Assembly (NCBI RefSeq): GCF_014395975.1
Contig: NZ_CP060714.1
Span: forward strand, 992,001 to 1,056,000
From: Diaphorobacter ruginosibacter
GTDB taxonomy: Bacteria > Pseudomonadota > Gammaproteobacteria > Burkholderiales > Burkholderiaceae_C
Length of the DNA: 64,000 nucleotides
Reading direction: 5' to 3'
Both the position numbers and the translations under genes were made by a program. The notes under the pieces are model-generated. The model was given only the letters and a program-made list of their open reading frames with translations. It was not told the DNA's origin and made no database searches. Positions within the stretch are counted from its first letter, which is position 1. Every line of letters starts with the position of its first letter. Shown piece after piece: positions 28,601 through 35,125 of the stretch.

Positions 28601-31600
28601 GCAGCGCCTTGCACGAAGACCTCGACGGTGACCAGCCAGAACAGTGGCACGCCGGTGCTGAGCATCGCCAAGCAGGCGACGCCCACGAGCTTTGCGGTGG
28701 GCCAGACGGGCGTGTACTCGATCACGGTGACGAACACGGGCACGAACAGCACGAGCGGCCAGATCATGGTGACGGACACGATGCCGGCAGGCATCACGGT
28801 GACCAGCGTAAGCGGCACGGGCTGGGCATGCACGATCGGCAGCGGCGGCGCGAGCATCAGTTGCGCGAGCAGCGCGGTGCTGCTGCCGGGCTCGGCGGCG
28901 CCGGTGATCAACGCGATGGTGAGCATTGCCAACGGCACGGCGACCCCGGCGGTGAACACGGCCAAGGCGAGCGGTGGCGGCACGGCGTGCACGGCGCTGG
29001 CGCCATGCGAAACCACGATCCAGACGAACGTGAATCGTCCGCAACTGGACGTGACGAAGGTGCTCAACGGCAGCTTCGTGGTGGGCCAGCAGACGAGCTA
29101 CACGATCACGGCGACGAACAACGGTCAGGCAGAGACGCTGGCGGGCACGATCACGGACACGATTCCGACGGGCCTCTTGATTGGCGACCTGACGAACAGC
29201 GGCTGCAGCGCAAGCGGGCAGGTGGTGACCTGCAACGTCCCCGCGGGCAAGCCCAGCGGCAGCTCGGTGGTCTTCACGATCCCGGTGACGCCGCAGGCGA
29301 GCGCCGATGGGCAGTCGCTGACGAACAAGGCCCAGGCGAATCCGGACACGGGTGACAGCACCTGCCCGGCAGGCACGCACTGCACGGGCACGACGGACAA
29401 CCCGGTGACGGCGCCGCAGCTGACGCTCACGAAGGCGACCTCGGTGACGGCGTTCACGGTGGGCCAGCAGGCGAACTACCAGCTGGTGCTCAAGAACACG
29501 GGCACGGCGGATACGACGGCAGCAGTGACGGTGACGGACACGGTGCCTGCAGGACTGACGATCGACACGGCAAGCCTGAACGCGGCCTGCGTGCAGAACC
29601 CTGCGGGCAGCCAGATGGTGGTCTGCACGGTGGCGAGCCTGGCGCAGGGCGCGACGGTGAGCTTCGACATCCCGGTGACACCGCAGGCGAGCGTGGATGG
29701 CCAGACCGTGGTGAACCAGGCGACGGCCACAGGCGGCGGCGATCCGCTGTGCGCGGACGGCACGGGGGCGGCGAGCCTGCCGGCACGCTGCGCGCCGAGC
29801 ACGAGCACGGTGGTGAATGCACCGCACCTGAAGATCGTGAAGACGACGAACACGCCGACGTTCTCTGTGGGAGTGCAGGGCGAGTACGTGCTGAAGGTGA
29901 CGAACGTGGGTACGGCACCCACGAGCGGCACGATCACGGTGACGGACGTGGTTCCGGCGTCGCTGACGCTGGGCCCGCTGCCGGCGGGCTGCACGGCGCA
30001 AGACCAGCAGGTGACCTGCACGAGCACGCAGGTGCTGGCAGCGCCCCAGGGTGCCAACCCTGGCGGTTCGGTGAGCTTCACCATCCCGGTGACGCCGCAG
30101 GCGGTGGTCTCCTCGCCCAGCGTGAGCAACACGGCGACGGTGCTGGGCGGTGGCGACCCTGTGTGTCCGACGAACACGGCGGACTGCCGCTCGACGACCA
30201 CGACGAACGTGGATGCCCCGAGCCTGCAACTGGCGAAGGCAGACAACGGAGCCTGGGTGGTGGGCCAGGGCGGTGCGGAGTACACGCTGACGGTGACGAA
30301 CGCGAGCGCGACGGTGGCGACGGTGGGCCCGATCACGGTGGTGGACACGCTGCCAGCGGGCATCTCGGCGGTGAACGGGACGAGCGGCAACTGGAGCTGC
30401 ACGGTGAGCGGCCAGACGGTGACCTGCACGAGCAGCACGAGCATTGCGGCCAATGGCACGGATGCGATCGTTCTGCCGGTGACGGTGGACGCCTCGGCGA
30501 TCACGAGCGGCACGGGAGCGACGGTGACGAACAACGCCGCGGTGGCAGGTGGTGGAGATCCGTTCAACGGAGGCAACCCACCGGCTCCGGGCAGCGCCTG
30601 CACGGCGCTGGATGCGGCGACGCCGGGCCACTGCGCGGGCAAGGACACTGTGGTGAACCTGCCAGCGGCCATGGTCGTGAGCAAGAGCAAGCCAGTCATC
30701 GTGCCTACAGCCACTCCTGGCCAGCACACGGCCACCTACACGGTGACGGTTGTCAATGGCGGCGGTGTGCCGGGAAGCTATACGCTGAACGACACTCCGG
30801 GCTACCCGGCGGGTGTCGTGCTGGACAGCTGGACGGTGGTCTCCACGGATGGGGTTGTCAATCCTGCGCTGGCGGCAGCACCGTCGAACGGTGTGGACAA
30901 CCAGATCAGTGCGACCAATACGACGATCAACAATGCGGCGACGCATACCTACACGGTGGCGATCACATTCACGACGAACGTGGGGGTGACGACCATGGCC
31001 TGCACGGGAGCACCGGGCAATGGCGCCTACAACGCTGCCGGCATCGGCAATGGTTCGACGGATGCCAACTGCGAGCAGCTGCCGGGAGTGCCGAAACTGA
31101 GCCTTGCCAAGACCAGCAACGGTCCGTGGGTGGTGGCGCAGGCGGATGCCCGGTACACCCTGACGGTAAGCAACAGCGGTACGGCGGCGACAACCGGTAC
31201 GGTCACGGTCACTGACAGCATGCCGGCGGGCGTGACCGCTGCCAACGGTACCTACAGCGGCTGGAGTTGCGTGGCCTCGGGCCAGGTGTTGACCTGCACG
31301 AGCACTGCAGCGATTGCGGCAGGCGGTTCTACGAGCATCAGCGTTCCGGTGACGATTGCAGCGGCTGCGGTGCCCAGCGTGACCAACAGCGCGGCGGTAG
31401 GCGGTGGCGGCGACCCGCACAACGGTGGCAATCCGCCCACGCCGGGCAACTGCACGGGCGATGCCCACTGCGCAAGCACCAGCACCGATGTGCGTACCCA
31501 GGCCGCCTTGAGTGTGACCAAGACGAACGGCGTGACGAAGGTGGCGGCCACCACGACCACGACGTACACGGTGACGATCACGAACAGCGGCGGTACGGAT

Positions 31601-31993
31601 GCGACGGACCTGAGCTGGACGGACACGGTGGTGAGCGGCCTGGACAAGGCGAGCATCGAGGCGGGCACGGCGAGTGCGGGCTCGGTGGCGGGCAGCTGCC
31701 AGGGACTGACCTGCACGGGCATCACGGTGAAGGCGGGCGGCAGCGTCAGCTACACGGTGACGGCGAAGGTGACGGGCAGCGTGGGCAGCAAGGCGGTGAA
31801 CACGGCGAGCGTGACGGGCGGTGCGTGCACTTTGGCGGCTCCGTGCACGTCGACGGACAGCGACGACATCGGGGCGCCGCCCGAGGTGACGCCAGTGCCG
31901 GTGGACTCGCGCACCATGCTGATGCTGCTCGGCCTGTTGCTGATGACCGTGGCCGCCACGAGGCTGCAGCGGACGTCCGGTGCGAGGCGCTGA
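22649..31993 (+). CDS. Giant secreted DUF11-repeat protein, two tandem superblocks
   Basis: From the ATG at 22649 the protein has about 3114 residues, by far the largest in the window. It has a signal peptide (VVSLACAAQAASA), then a PA14-like domain (about 44-256) ending in AMRIYWNNQGGVNHLRLQW. Two DUF11 modules follow, then a distinct module (about 526-636) ending in DDITCTFTNTP that resembles SpaA/prealbumin-like domains, and one more DUF11 module. Two copies of an eight-module superblock (about 778-1865 and 1866-2950) and a last module come next. The C-terminus is PVPVDSRTMLMLLGLLL followed by a basic end. The frame is open throughout. A TTG at 22613 would add 12 residues. A surface fibre or adhesin role is inferred. 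Confidence 0.85.
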   Translation: MRYPRATPQRHKFLFNSSSVVGLARRVITVVSLACAAQAASAAVLFDNFRGNSGVPTPLITPNYSNYADATNATQMANLANFAATTANIASSGTATNVDWFSSSYGLCNTANSSSTACQQRWQGKVIYSIVKFPAAGTYTFRAAHDDGVRIDFSSDVVAANAGNYRGISYNIPVGSLAAWTSNDSTFETIPGNFVVTQANACYAMRIYWNNQGGVNHLRLQWTKPAAAGGGTEIIPEANLLDPSNPASYTGCAAILSDIAVQKSAPATFDSSPATPPTFQYSIKVWNNSNPSSSASAVTVADTLPASVTVVGTPTCSATGSATCAANFHSNVGNAYVLTSGTLPGNPGGNSNSSYLTYTFTVRPATGTTSITNTATVSQTDADSSNNTSTVISNSLPIIRIQKTASAEPMVVGTSSNYVISVQNIGGTNASANVVVTDPIPAGLTIGTLPANCTLNPAGSQNVQCTVAAASLTAGGAATTITIPVTPTASAPFSVTNTATATGGGDASCNGTGRCTASVSSTVSARPKLRVSKTIAGRLVSTDQFTVQISGGGGSATSANADPSVSTGIFTATAGTNYVLSEVAAGTTNLARYTSSYVCSNAMSGGTTVPASGSGTSVNITPQSRDDITCTFTNTPVYPRLTSAKTVSVNPLVVGATDQFYYVAITVANGPTTAPITIADNLPSGITLAAAPSVSGGAVLSGCASSGSSLGASCQLGANLANGTYTVSIPVNVGAGAVAGGATNTANLGGGGDPSCTAANAGETCDPRTPTVNVVQKSDLSITKVAQPSGTYVPGQSLNYTITVSNAGPSDVTGVSVSDTVPGSVNVANWTCTPSGSASCGATSSGTNNNVALNNVSLPKGTTITITVNGTAQSTATGDIVNTATVTPPAAATCTTAPCQKSATVTNQNVGVPNLKIVKVAGGAFAVGQSGSYAIQVSNSGTTSTSGTMTVTDTLPPGLTITTVNAGAGWNCSTAAGNTQLSCTSSTVLPPGANAPVINLQVSVANGTASPVTNTASVTGGGTACTASAPCTSTIQTPVNSPKMDVTKVLNGSGSFVVGQSTSYTITVTNSGSAATLAGGTITDTIPTGLVIGDLTGSGCSANAQVVTCNVPAGVGGGSFVNFTIPVTPQASANGQSLTNKAQANPDTGDSTCPGGAHCTGTTDNPVTAPLLLLEKTPQPSTFTVNQQASYKLKLSNTGNASTTAVTTVTDVIPGGLSVGSVSPSAACTISTSGSQSTVTCTQAAGLAANASVEFEIFVTPDNSLNGISVTNQATATGGGDTQCVNGTAVGSLPARCAPQTTTAVNAPQLTMSKTANPARFSVGVQSQYILTVTNTGTAPTSGTITITDVVPASLTLGTMPSGCAAQGQQVTCTSAQVLAAPQGANPGASVSFTIPVTPNAAASPAVTNQASAQGGGDPTCPIPGNCKSSITTSVDAPSLQLAKADNGAWVVGQGGAEYTLTVTNASQAVATVGPITVVDTLPAGISAVNGTSGNWSCTVSGQTVTCTSSTSIAANGTDAIVLPVTVDASAITSGTGATVTNNAAVAGGGDPFNGGNPPAPGSACTALDAATPGHCAGKDTVVNAPAALAVNKGAPTIAATGTPGQYTATYTVTVNNTGGVPGSYTLADAPGFPSGVVFNSSSVAAAGGGAVNVALANPLANGSANQISASNVGIANGATHTYTVAITFTTNAGVTALACTGAEGSGAYNAASIGGAPSANCAALPGVPNLGLAKSSNGPWTVAQTGASYTLTVSNSGTASTSGEITVSDAMPTGITAASGTYNGWACTAVGQVLTCKSSTAIAAGVSADIVIPVTIAATAASSVTNKASVGGGGDPHNGGNPPDPQACTDAQHCSGTTTQVSAKADLTITKTSEQGTSYVPGQPLNYTIVVSNAGPSDVTGAAVNDAVPSDVEVSGWSCVASDASASCGGTASGTDNNVNLTGVNLPMGKSVTITVTGKARLSATGDIVNTATVTPPAGVTCTAAPCTKTSTVTSQNSGTPVLSIAKQATPTSFAVGQTGVYSITVTNTGTNSTSGQIMVTDTMPAGITVTSVSGTGWACTIGSGGASISCASSAVLLPGSAAPVINAMVSIANGTATPAVNTAKASGGGTACTALAPCETTIQTNVNRPQLDVTKVLNGSFVVGQQTSYTITATNNGQAETLAGTITDTIPTGLLIGDLTNSGCSASGQVVTCNVPAGKPSGSSVVFTIPVTPQASADGQSLTNKAQANPDTGDSTCPAGTHCTGTTDNPVTAPQLTLTKATSVTAFTVGQQANYQLVLKNTGTADTTAAVTVTDTVPAGLTIDTASLNAACVQNPAGSQMVVCTVASLAQGATVSFDIPVTPQASVDGQTVVNQATATGGGDPLCADGTGAASLPARCAPSTSTVVNAPHLKIVKTTNTPTFSVGVQGEYVLKVTNVGTAPTSGTITVTDVVPASLTLGPLPAGCTAQDQQVTCTSTQVLAAPQGANPGGSVSFTIPVTPQAVVSSPSVSNTATVLGGGDPVCPTNTADCRSTTTTNVDAPSLQLAKADNGAWVVGQGGAEYTLTVTNASATVATVGPITVVDTLPAGISAVNGTSGNWSCTVSGQTVTCTSSTSIAANGTDAIVLPVTVDASAITSGTGATVTNNAAVAGGGDPFNGGNPPAPGSACTALDAATPGHCAGKDTVVNLPAAMVVSKSKPVIVPTATPGQHTATYTVTVVNGGGVPGSYTLNDTPGYPAGVVLDSWTVVSTDGVVNPALAAAPSNGVDNQISATNTTINNAATHTYTVAITFTTNVGVTTMACTGAPGNGAYNAAGIGNGSTDANCEQLPGVPKLSLAKTSNGPWVVAQADARYTLTVSNSGTAATTGTVTVTDSMPAGVTAANGTYSGWSCVASGQVLTCTSTAAIAAGGSTSISVPVTIAAAAVPSVTNSAAVGGGGDPHNGGNPPTPGNCTGDAHCASTSTDVRTQAALSVTKTNGVTKVAATTTTTYTVTITNSGGTDATDLSWTDTVVSGLDKASIEAGTASAGSVAGSCQGLTCTGITVKAGGSVSYTVTAKVTGSVGSKAVNTASVTGGACTLAAPCTSTDSDDIGAPPEVTPVPVDSRTMLMLLGLLLMTVAATRLQRTSGARR
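24980..28243 (+). repeat. DUF11 superblock A of the second giant gene
   Basis: About 1088 codons hold eight modules, opening in order SDLSITKVAQPSG, VPNLKIVKVAGG, SPKMDVTKVLNG, APLLLLEKTPQPS, APQLTMSKTANPA, APSLQLAKADNGAW, PAALAVNKGAPT and VPNLGLAKSSNGPW. The order matches superblock B and the single superblock of the first gene, so the unit of duplication was the whole eight-module block. Confidence 0.8.
26951..27400 (+). repeat. 450-bp direct repeat, copy 1
   Basis: This segment encodes most of the sixth superblock module, opening APSLQLAKADNGAWVVGQGG. By eye it is almost identical in DNA to 30209-30658, with the same length and only about a dozen differences. The offset of 3258 bp equals 1086 codons, the superblock period. 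Confidence 0.82.
28244..31498 (+). repeat. DUF11 superblock B of the second giant gene
   Basis: About 1085 codons, directly following superblock A. Module openings are ADLTITKTSEQGT, TPVLSIAKQATPT, RPQLDVTKVLNG, APQLTLTKATSV, APHLKIVKTTNT, APSLQLAKADNGAW, PAAMVVSKSKPV and VPKLSLAKTSNGPW. Several of these are closer to the first gene's modules (for example APHLKIVK and VPKLSLAK...WVVAQADARYTL) than to superblock A. Confidence 0.8.
30209..30658 (+). repeat. 450-bp direct repeat, copy 2
   Basis: This is the second copy of the segment at 26951-27400, in frame and in the same module of superblock B. Flanking modules are clearly less similar at the DNA level. The near-identity is therefore local and suggests intragenic gene conversion rather than just an old duplication. 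Confidence 0.82.
31499..31918 (+). repeat. Near-identical 3' segment, copy 2
   Basis: This is the counterpart of 21571-21993 in the first giant gene. It encodes the last DUF11 module (openings QAALSVTKTNGVTK) through the VPVDSR tail motif. Similarity ends within the hydrophobic helix, where the two C-termini diverge. Confidence 0.8.
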
Positions 31994-32022
31994 GGCGTAG
32001 CGCCCTGTGAGCGACTGAGAGA

Positions 32023-32052
32023 AGAGGCCGGTTGATCCCGGCCTCTTTTTTT
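32023..32052 (+). terminator. Intrinsic terminator after the second DUF11 gene
   Basis: A perfect 9-bp stem (AGAGGCCGG at 32023-32031 with CCGGCCTCT at 32038-32046) has a six-base loop and is followed by seven T residues. It lies 30 bases after the DUF11 stop and before hisI. It should end transcription of the giant gene, so hisI and hisE need their own promoter or read-through. Confidence 0.9.
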
Positions 32053-32107
32053 GCCCTGTGATGGGCGGTGCCGTTCGCGATGACACCGAATATCGGACAA
32101 TGGGAAC

Positions 32108-32497
32108 ATGAACTGGCTAGATCAAGTGAAATGGGATGCGCAGGGCCTCGTGCCCGTGATTGCGCAGGAGGCCGCCTCGGGCGACGTGCTGATGTTCGCG
32201 TGGATGAACCGCGAGGCGCTTGCAAAGACCGCCGAGCTGGGCCGCGCCGTGTACTTCTCGCGCTCGCGGGGGAAGCTGTGGTTCAAGGGCGAGGAGTCCG
32301 GCCATGTGCAGACGGTGCATGACATCCGCATCGACTGCGACAACGACGTGGTGCTGCTCAAGGTGACGCAGACCGGCCACGAGCCCGGGATCGCCTGTCA
32401 CACGGGACGTCACAGCTGCTTCTACAGTCGCCTGCAGGATGGTGAGTGGTTGCCCGTCGATCCGGTCTTGAAAGATCCGGAAACCATCTACAAGTAA
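32108..32497 (+). CDS. hisI: Phosphoribosyl-AMP cyclohydrolase HisI
   Basis: HisI opens the adenine ring of phosphoribosyl-AMP. The 129-residue monofunctional enzyme contains MFAWMNREAL, YFSRSRGKLWFKGEESGH and the zinc and magnesium site IDCDNDVVLLKV followed by ACHTGRHSCFY. HisE is encoded separately just downstream. The gene is cut off from hisF by the two giant DUF11 genes and an intrinsic terminator. Confidence 0.96.
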   Translation: MNWLDQVKWDAQGLVPVIAQEAASGDVLMFAWMNREALAKTAELGRAVYFSRSRGKLWFKGEESGHVQTVHDIRIDCDNDVVLLKVTQTGHEPGIACHTGRHSCFYSRLQDGEWLPVDPVLKDPETIYK

Positions 32498-32518
32498 AGA
32501 GCAGTGCAAAGCGACATC

Positions 32519-32902
32519 ATGAGTACCCAAGAATTGAATTCCGTCGACGTGCTGGCCCGCCTGGCCGATGTGATCGAGAGCCGCAAGGGCGGCGATGTGG
32601 ACAAGAGCTATGTGGCGCGCCTGCTCGCCAAGGGGCCCGATGCCTTCCTGAAAAAGGTGGGCGAGGAGGCGACGGAGGTCGTGATGGCCGCCAAGGACGT
32701 GGATCATGGGGCGGACAAATCCGTGCTGACCTATGAGGTGGCCGACCTGTGGTTTCACTCGATGGTGGCACTGTCGTACTATGGCCTCACGCCTGCTGAT
32801 GTCGTCAACGAGCTTGCGCGCCGCGAAGGCCTGAGCGGCCTGGAGGAAAAGGCGCTGCGCAAGGCCGATCAACGTGCCATTGATGAAGGAGGTTCAACTT
32901 GA
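32519..32902 (+). CDS. hisE: Phosphoribosyl-ATP pyrophosphatase HisE
   Basis: HisE removes pyrophosphate from phosphoribosyl-ATP, the second step of the pathway. The 127-residue protein has the all-alpha MazG-like pattern: SYVARLLAKGPDAFLKKVGE, EEATEVVMAAKD and YEVADLWFHSMVAL, which carry the metal-binding acids. The ATG at 32519 is used; a GTG at 32504 would add five residues. The next gene's start overlaps its stop (TTGA). Confidence 0.95.
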   Translation: MSTQELNSVDVLARLADVIESRKGGDVDKSYVARLLAKGPDAFLKKVGEEATEVVMAAKDVDHGADKSVLTYEVADLWFHSMVALSYYGLTPADVVNELARREGLSGLEEKALRKADQRAIDEGGST

Positions 32903-33306
32903 ACAATCGCAACAACGACGTGATCGATGCGGAGCCACGCGGCTCGTCCAGCCAGCGTGCCGAGAGCCTGGTGGCAATTGGCTGGGTCAGCTACATCCTG
33001 CACCTGATCGTTGCCGTGGCGGCCGTGGTGCCCAGCGCGCAGCCCAGCATCCTGCTGTTGCTGGTGGCGCTGGTGATCGACCTCGTCAAGCGCAGCGATG
33101 CGGAGGGTACGTGGCAGGAAAGCCATTTCTCCTGGCGCATCCGCTCTGTGATCTGGGCTGGCGTGCTGTACGTGCTCACCTCGCCGCTGTGGCTGCTGTT
33201 CGTGGTGCCCGGCTGGATCGCCTGGGGCCTGATCTCGCTGTGGTTCCTGTATCGCATCATTCGCGGCATGCTCGCGATGAGCAAGGGCCGGGGCGTCGAT
33301 GCCTGA
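32899..33306 (+). CDS. Small DUF4870-like membrane protein
   Basis: The 135-residue protein has a short polar N-terminus and about three to four hydrophobic segments (GWVSYILHLIVAVAAVV, ILLLLVALVIDLV, VIWAGVLYVLTS, WGLISLWFLYRII). It resembles DUF4870-type membrane proteins of unknown function. The start is an unusual TTG at 32899 overlapping the hisE stop, supported by a strong AAGGAGG at 32886-32892 with six bases of spacing. Close coupling to hisE suggests cotranscription but not a role in histidine synthesis. Confidence 0.8.
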   Translation: MNNRNNDVIDAEPRGSSSQRAESLVAIGWVSYILHLIVAVAAVVPSAQPSILLLLVALVIDLVKRSDAEGTWQESHFSWRIRSVIWAGVLYVLTSPLWLLFVVPGWIAWGLISLWFLYRIIRGMLAMSKGRGVDA

Positions 33307-34333
33307 GTCGCATGACAAGGGCGGCAGCAAGACCCTGAACCTGGCCCTTCAGGGGGGAGGCTCCCACGGCGCATACACCTGGGGAGTGCTCGACGCGCTG
33401 CTCGAGGATGGTCGCGTGCGCATCGAAGGCGTGAGCGGCACCAGTGCCGGGGCGATGAATGCGGTGGCCATGGCGCATGGCTTTGCGGTCGCCTCGCATG
33501 AGTTCAGCGACCCTGTGCAGGCGCAGCTCGCCGGGGCGCAGAAGGCCAGAGAAACGCTTGCCCAGCTCTGGGAAGGCGTCGGTACCATGGGCTCCACGCT
33601 GATGTGGGGCGTGCCGATGCCAGCCGCCGGCGCGTTCATGAGCATGTTCTCGCAGTTCCTGTCGCCCTACCAGATGAATCCGCTTGGCATCAATCCGCTG
33701 CGCAAGCTGCTGGAGAGGGTGGTCGACTTCGAGCTCATAGGCGCCAAGAATGCCAAGCAGGTCTTCGTCTGTGCGACCAATGTGCGCACCGGGCGCGGCG
33801 AGATCTTCTCGGGCAAGCGGCTGAGCGCCGATGCAGTGATGGCATCCGCGTGCCTGCCCGCGCTGTTCAAGGCCGTCGAGATCAACGGCGAGCACTACTG
33901 GGATGGCGGCTATTCCGGCAATCCCGCGATCTATCCGCTGATCTACCGGACGGCGGCGGCCGACATCCTGCTCGTGCAGATCAACCCCATCGACCACGAT
34001 GGACTGCCCGACGATGCGCAGGAAATCATGGAGCGGGTCAACGAGGTCACGTTCAACGCGGGCCTGCTGGCGGAGCTGCGTGCCATCGAATTCGTACGCC
34101 GCCTGCTCGCGGAAGGCAAGCTGGACGACCGACGCTACAAGAACGTGCTCATGCACCGCATCGATGGCGGTTCGGTGCTGGCGCCCTTCGGCGCGGCGAG
34201 CAAGATGCGCACCGACCTCGCGTTCGTTCGGCAACTGTTCGAACTGGGGCGTTTGTCCGGTGCGCGCTGGCTCGAGACGCACTTCGACGACGTGGGCGTG
34301 CGTCCCACGCTCAAACTCGCGGACAATGCGTGA
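33299..34333 (+). CDS. Patatin-like phospholipase (RssA/YchK-type)
   Basis: The 344-residue protein has the patatin catalytic features: oxyanion-hole glycines in ALQGGGSHGAYTWGVLD, the nucleophile Ser49 in GVSGTSAGAMNA and the dyad Asp in YWDGGYSGNPAIYPL. Such proteins hydrolyse acyl esters of phospholipids or related lipids. It has no signal peptide, so it is probably cytoplasmic or membrane-associated. It starts eight bases inside the preceding gene, which implies coupled expression. The substrate is unknown. Confidence 0.88.
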   Translation: MPESHDKGGSKTLNLALQGGGSHGAYTWGVLDALLEDGRVRIEGVSGTSAGAMNAVAMAHGFAVASHEFSDPVQAQLAGAQKARETLAQLWEGVGTMGSTLMWGVPMPAAGAFMSMFSQFLSPYQMNPLGINPLRKLLERVVDFELIGAKNAKQVFVCATNVRTGRGEIFSGKRLSADAVMASACLPALFKAVEINGEHYWDGGYSGNPAIYPLIYRTAAADILLVQINPIDHDGLPDDAQEIMERVNEVTFNAGLLAELRAIEFVRRLLAEGKLDDRRYKNVLMHRIDGGSVLAPFGAASKMRTDLAFVRQLFELGRLSGARWLETHFDDVGVRPTLKLADNA

Positions 34334-34376
34334 TTGATTCCGTTTCCCCTGTTTCCGTTATTCCACTGATTCCGCC

Positions 34377-34742
34377 ATGTCAGACATGCACGATCCAGAC
34401 TGTATTTTTTGCAAGATCATCGAGGGCAAGATTCCATCGAAGAAGGTGTACGAGGACGAACAGGTCTTTGCGTTCCACGACATCAGCCCCTGGGCGCCAG
34501 TGCATTTCCTGATGGTTCCCAAGAAGCACATCCCGTCGATGGCCCAGGCCACCGAACAGGATGCCCCCTTGCTCGGCCACATGATGGCCCTGGCTCCCCG
34601 GCTGGCTGCACAGGAAGGCTGTAATCCCTACCCGGCGGGTGGATTTCGCATCGTGGTGAACACGGGGGATGAAGGCGGACAGGAAGTGCACCACCTGCAT
34701 GTGCACGTGATCGGGGGCCCGCGCCCCTGGAAAAAAGGCTGA
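34377..34742 (+). CDS. hinT: HIT-family nucleotide hydrolase (HinT)
   Basis: The 121-residue histidine-triad protein begins with the zinc-type motif DCIFCKIIEGKIPSKKVYED and ends with VHHLHVHVIGG, the triad HxHxHxx that performs hydrolysis of purine nucleoside phosphoramidates. Length and motifs are those of bacterial HinT. It lies just before tatA, an order frequent in betaproteobacteria together with hisIE. Confidence 0.93.
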   Translation: MSDMHDPDCIFCKIIEGKIPSKKVYEDEQVFAFHDISPWAPVHFLMVPKKHIPSMAQATEQDAPLLGHMMALAPRLAAQEGCNPYPAGGFRIVVNTGDEGGQEVHHLHVHVIGGPRPWKKG

Positions 34743-34825
34743 TCCCCCTCCGGGGAAAGTGATGACAAATGCCGTCCTGACACCTGCGGCGTCTAGAATG
34801 GTCTGTATTCGTTAGGAGAATCAAC

Positions 34826-35083
34826 ATGGGTTCGTTTTCTATTTGGCACTGGCTGATCGTGCTGCTGATCGTGGTGATGGTTTTCGGCACCAAGAAGCTC
34901 AAGAACATCGGCTCCGACCTGGGGGGCGCCGTCAAGGGTTTCAAGGACGGCATGAAGGACGGCCAGGCCGAGGCTGATGCCAACGGCACCAGCAATGGCA
35001 ACGCTGCTGCGGGTCAGGTGACCAACGCTGCCGCCGCCGACAAGTCGACCACCATCGACGTGGAAGCCAAGCACAAGGGCTGA
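34826..35083 (+). CDS. tatA: Sec-independent translocase subunit TatA
   Basis: The 85-residue protein has one N-terminal membrane helix (SIWHWLIVLLIVVMVFG), the FGTKKL hinge and an amphipathic helix (GSDLGGAVKGFKDGMKDG), then a polar tail rich in Ala and Asn. TatA polymerises to form the translocation passage for folded twin-arginine proteins. A Shine-Dalgarno TTAGGAG lies eight bases before the ATG. tatB and tatC follow in the same direction. Confidence 0.95.
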   Translation: MGSFSIWHWLIVLLIVVMVFGTKKLKNIGSDLGGAVKGFKDGMKDGQAEADANGTSNGNAAAGQVTNAAAADKSTTIDVEAKHKG

Positions 35084-35125
35084 GCACAAGCTGATGCAAC
35101 GACGCCTGGCGACTGAGACAGCTGC

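Noticed and set aside
24980..31498. CRISPR-like array of regularly spaced repeats
   Set aside because: The repeats are in-frame protein modules of 100-150 codons with degenerate spacing, not 25-40 bp repeats with unique spacers, and no cas genes are present.
26882..32086. Open frame of 1734 codons on the minus strand, opposite the second giant gene
   Set aside because: The product is an Arg/His/Ala-rich low-complexity sequence typical of antisense frames of ACG/GTG-rich DNA. It has no ribosome site or domain, and the plus-strand protein is clearly real.
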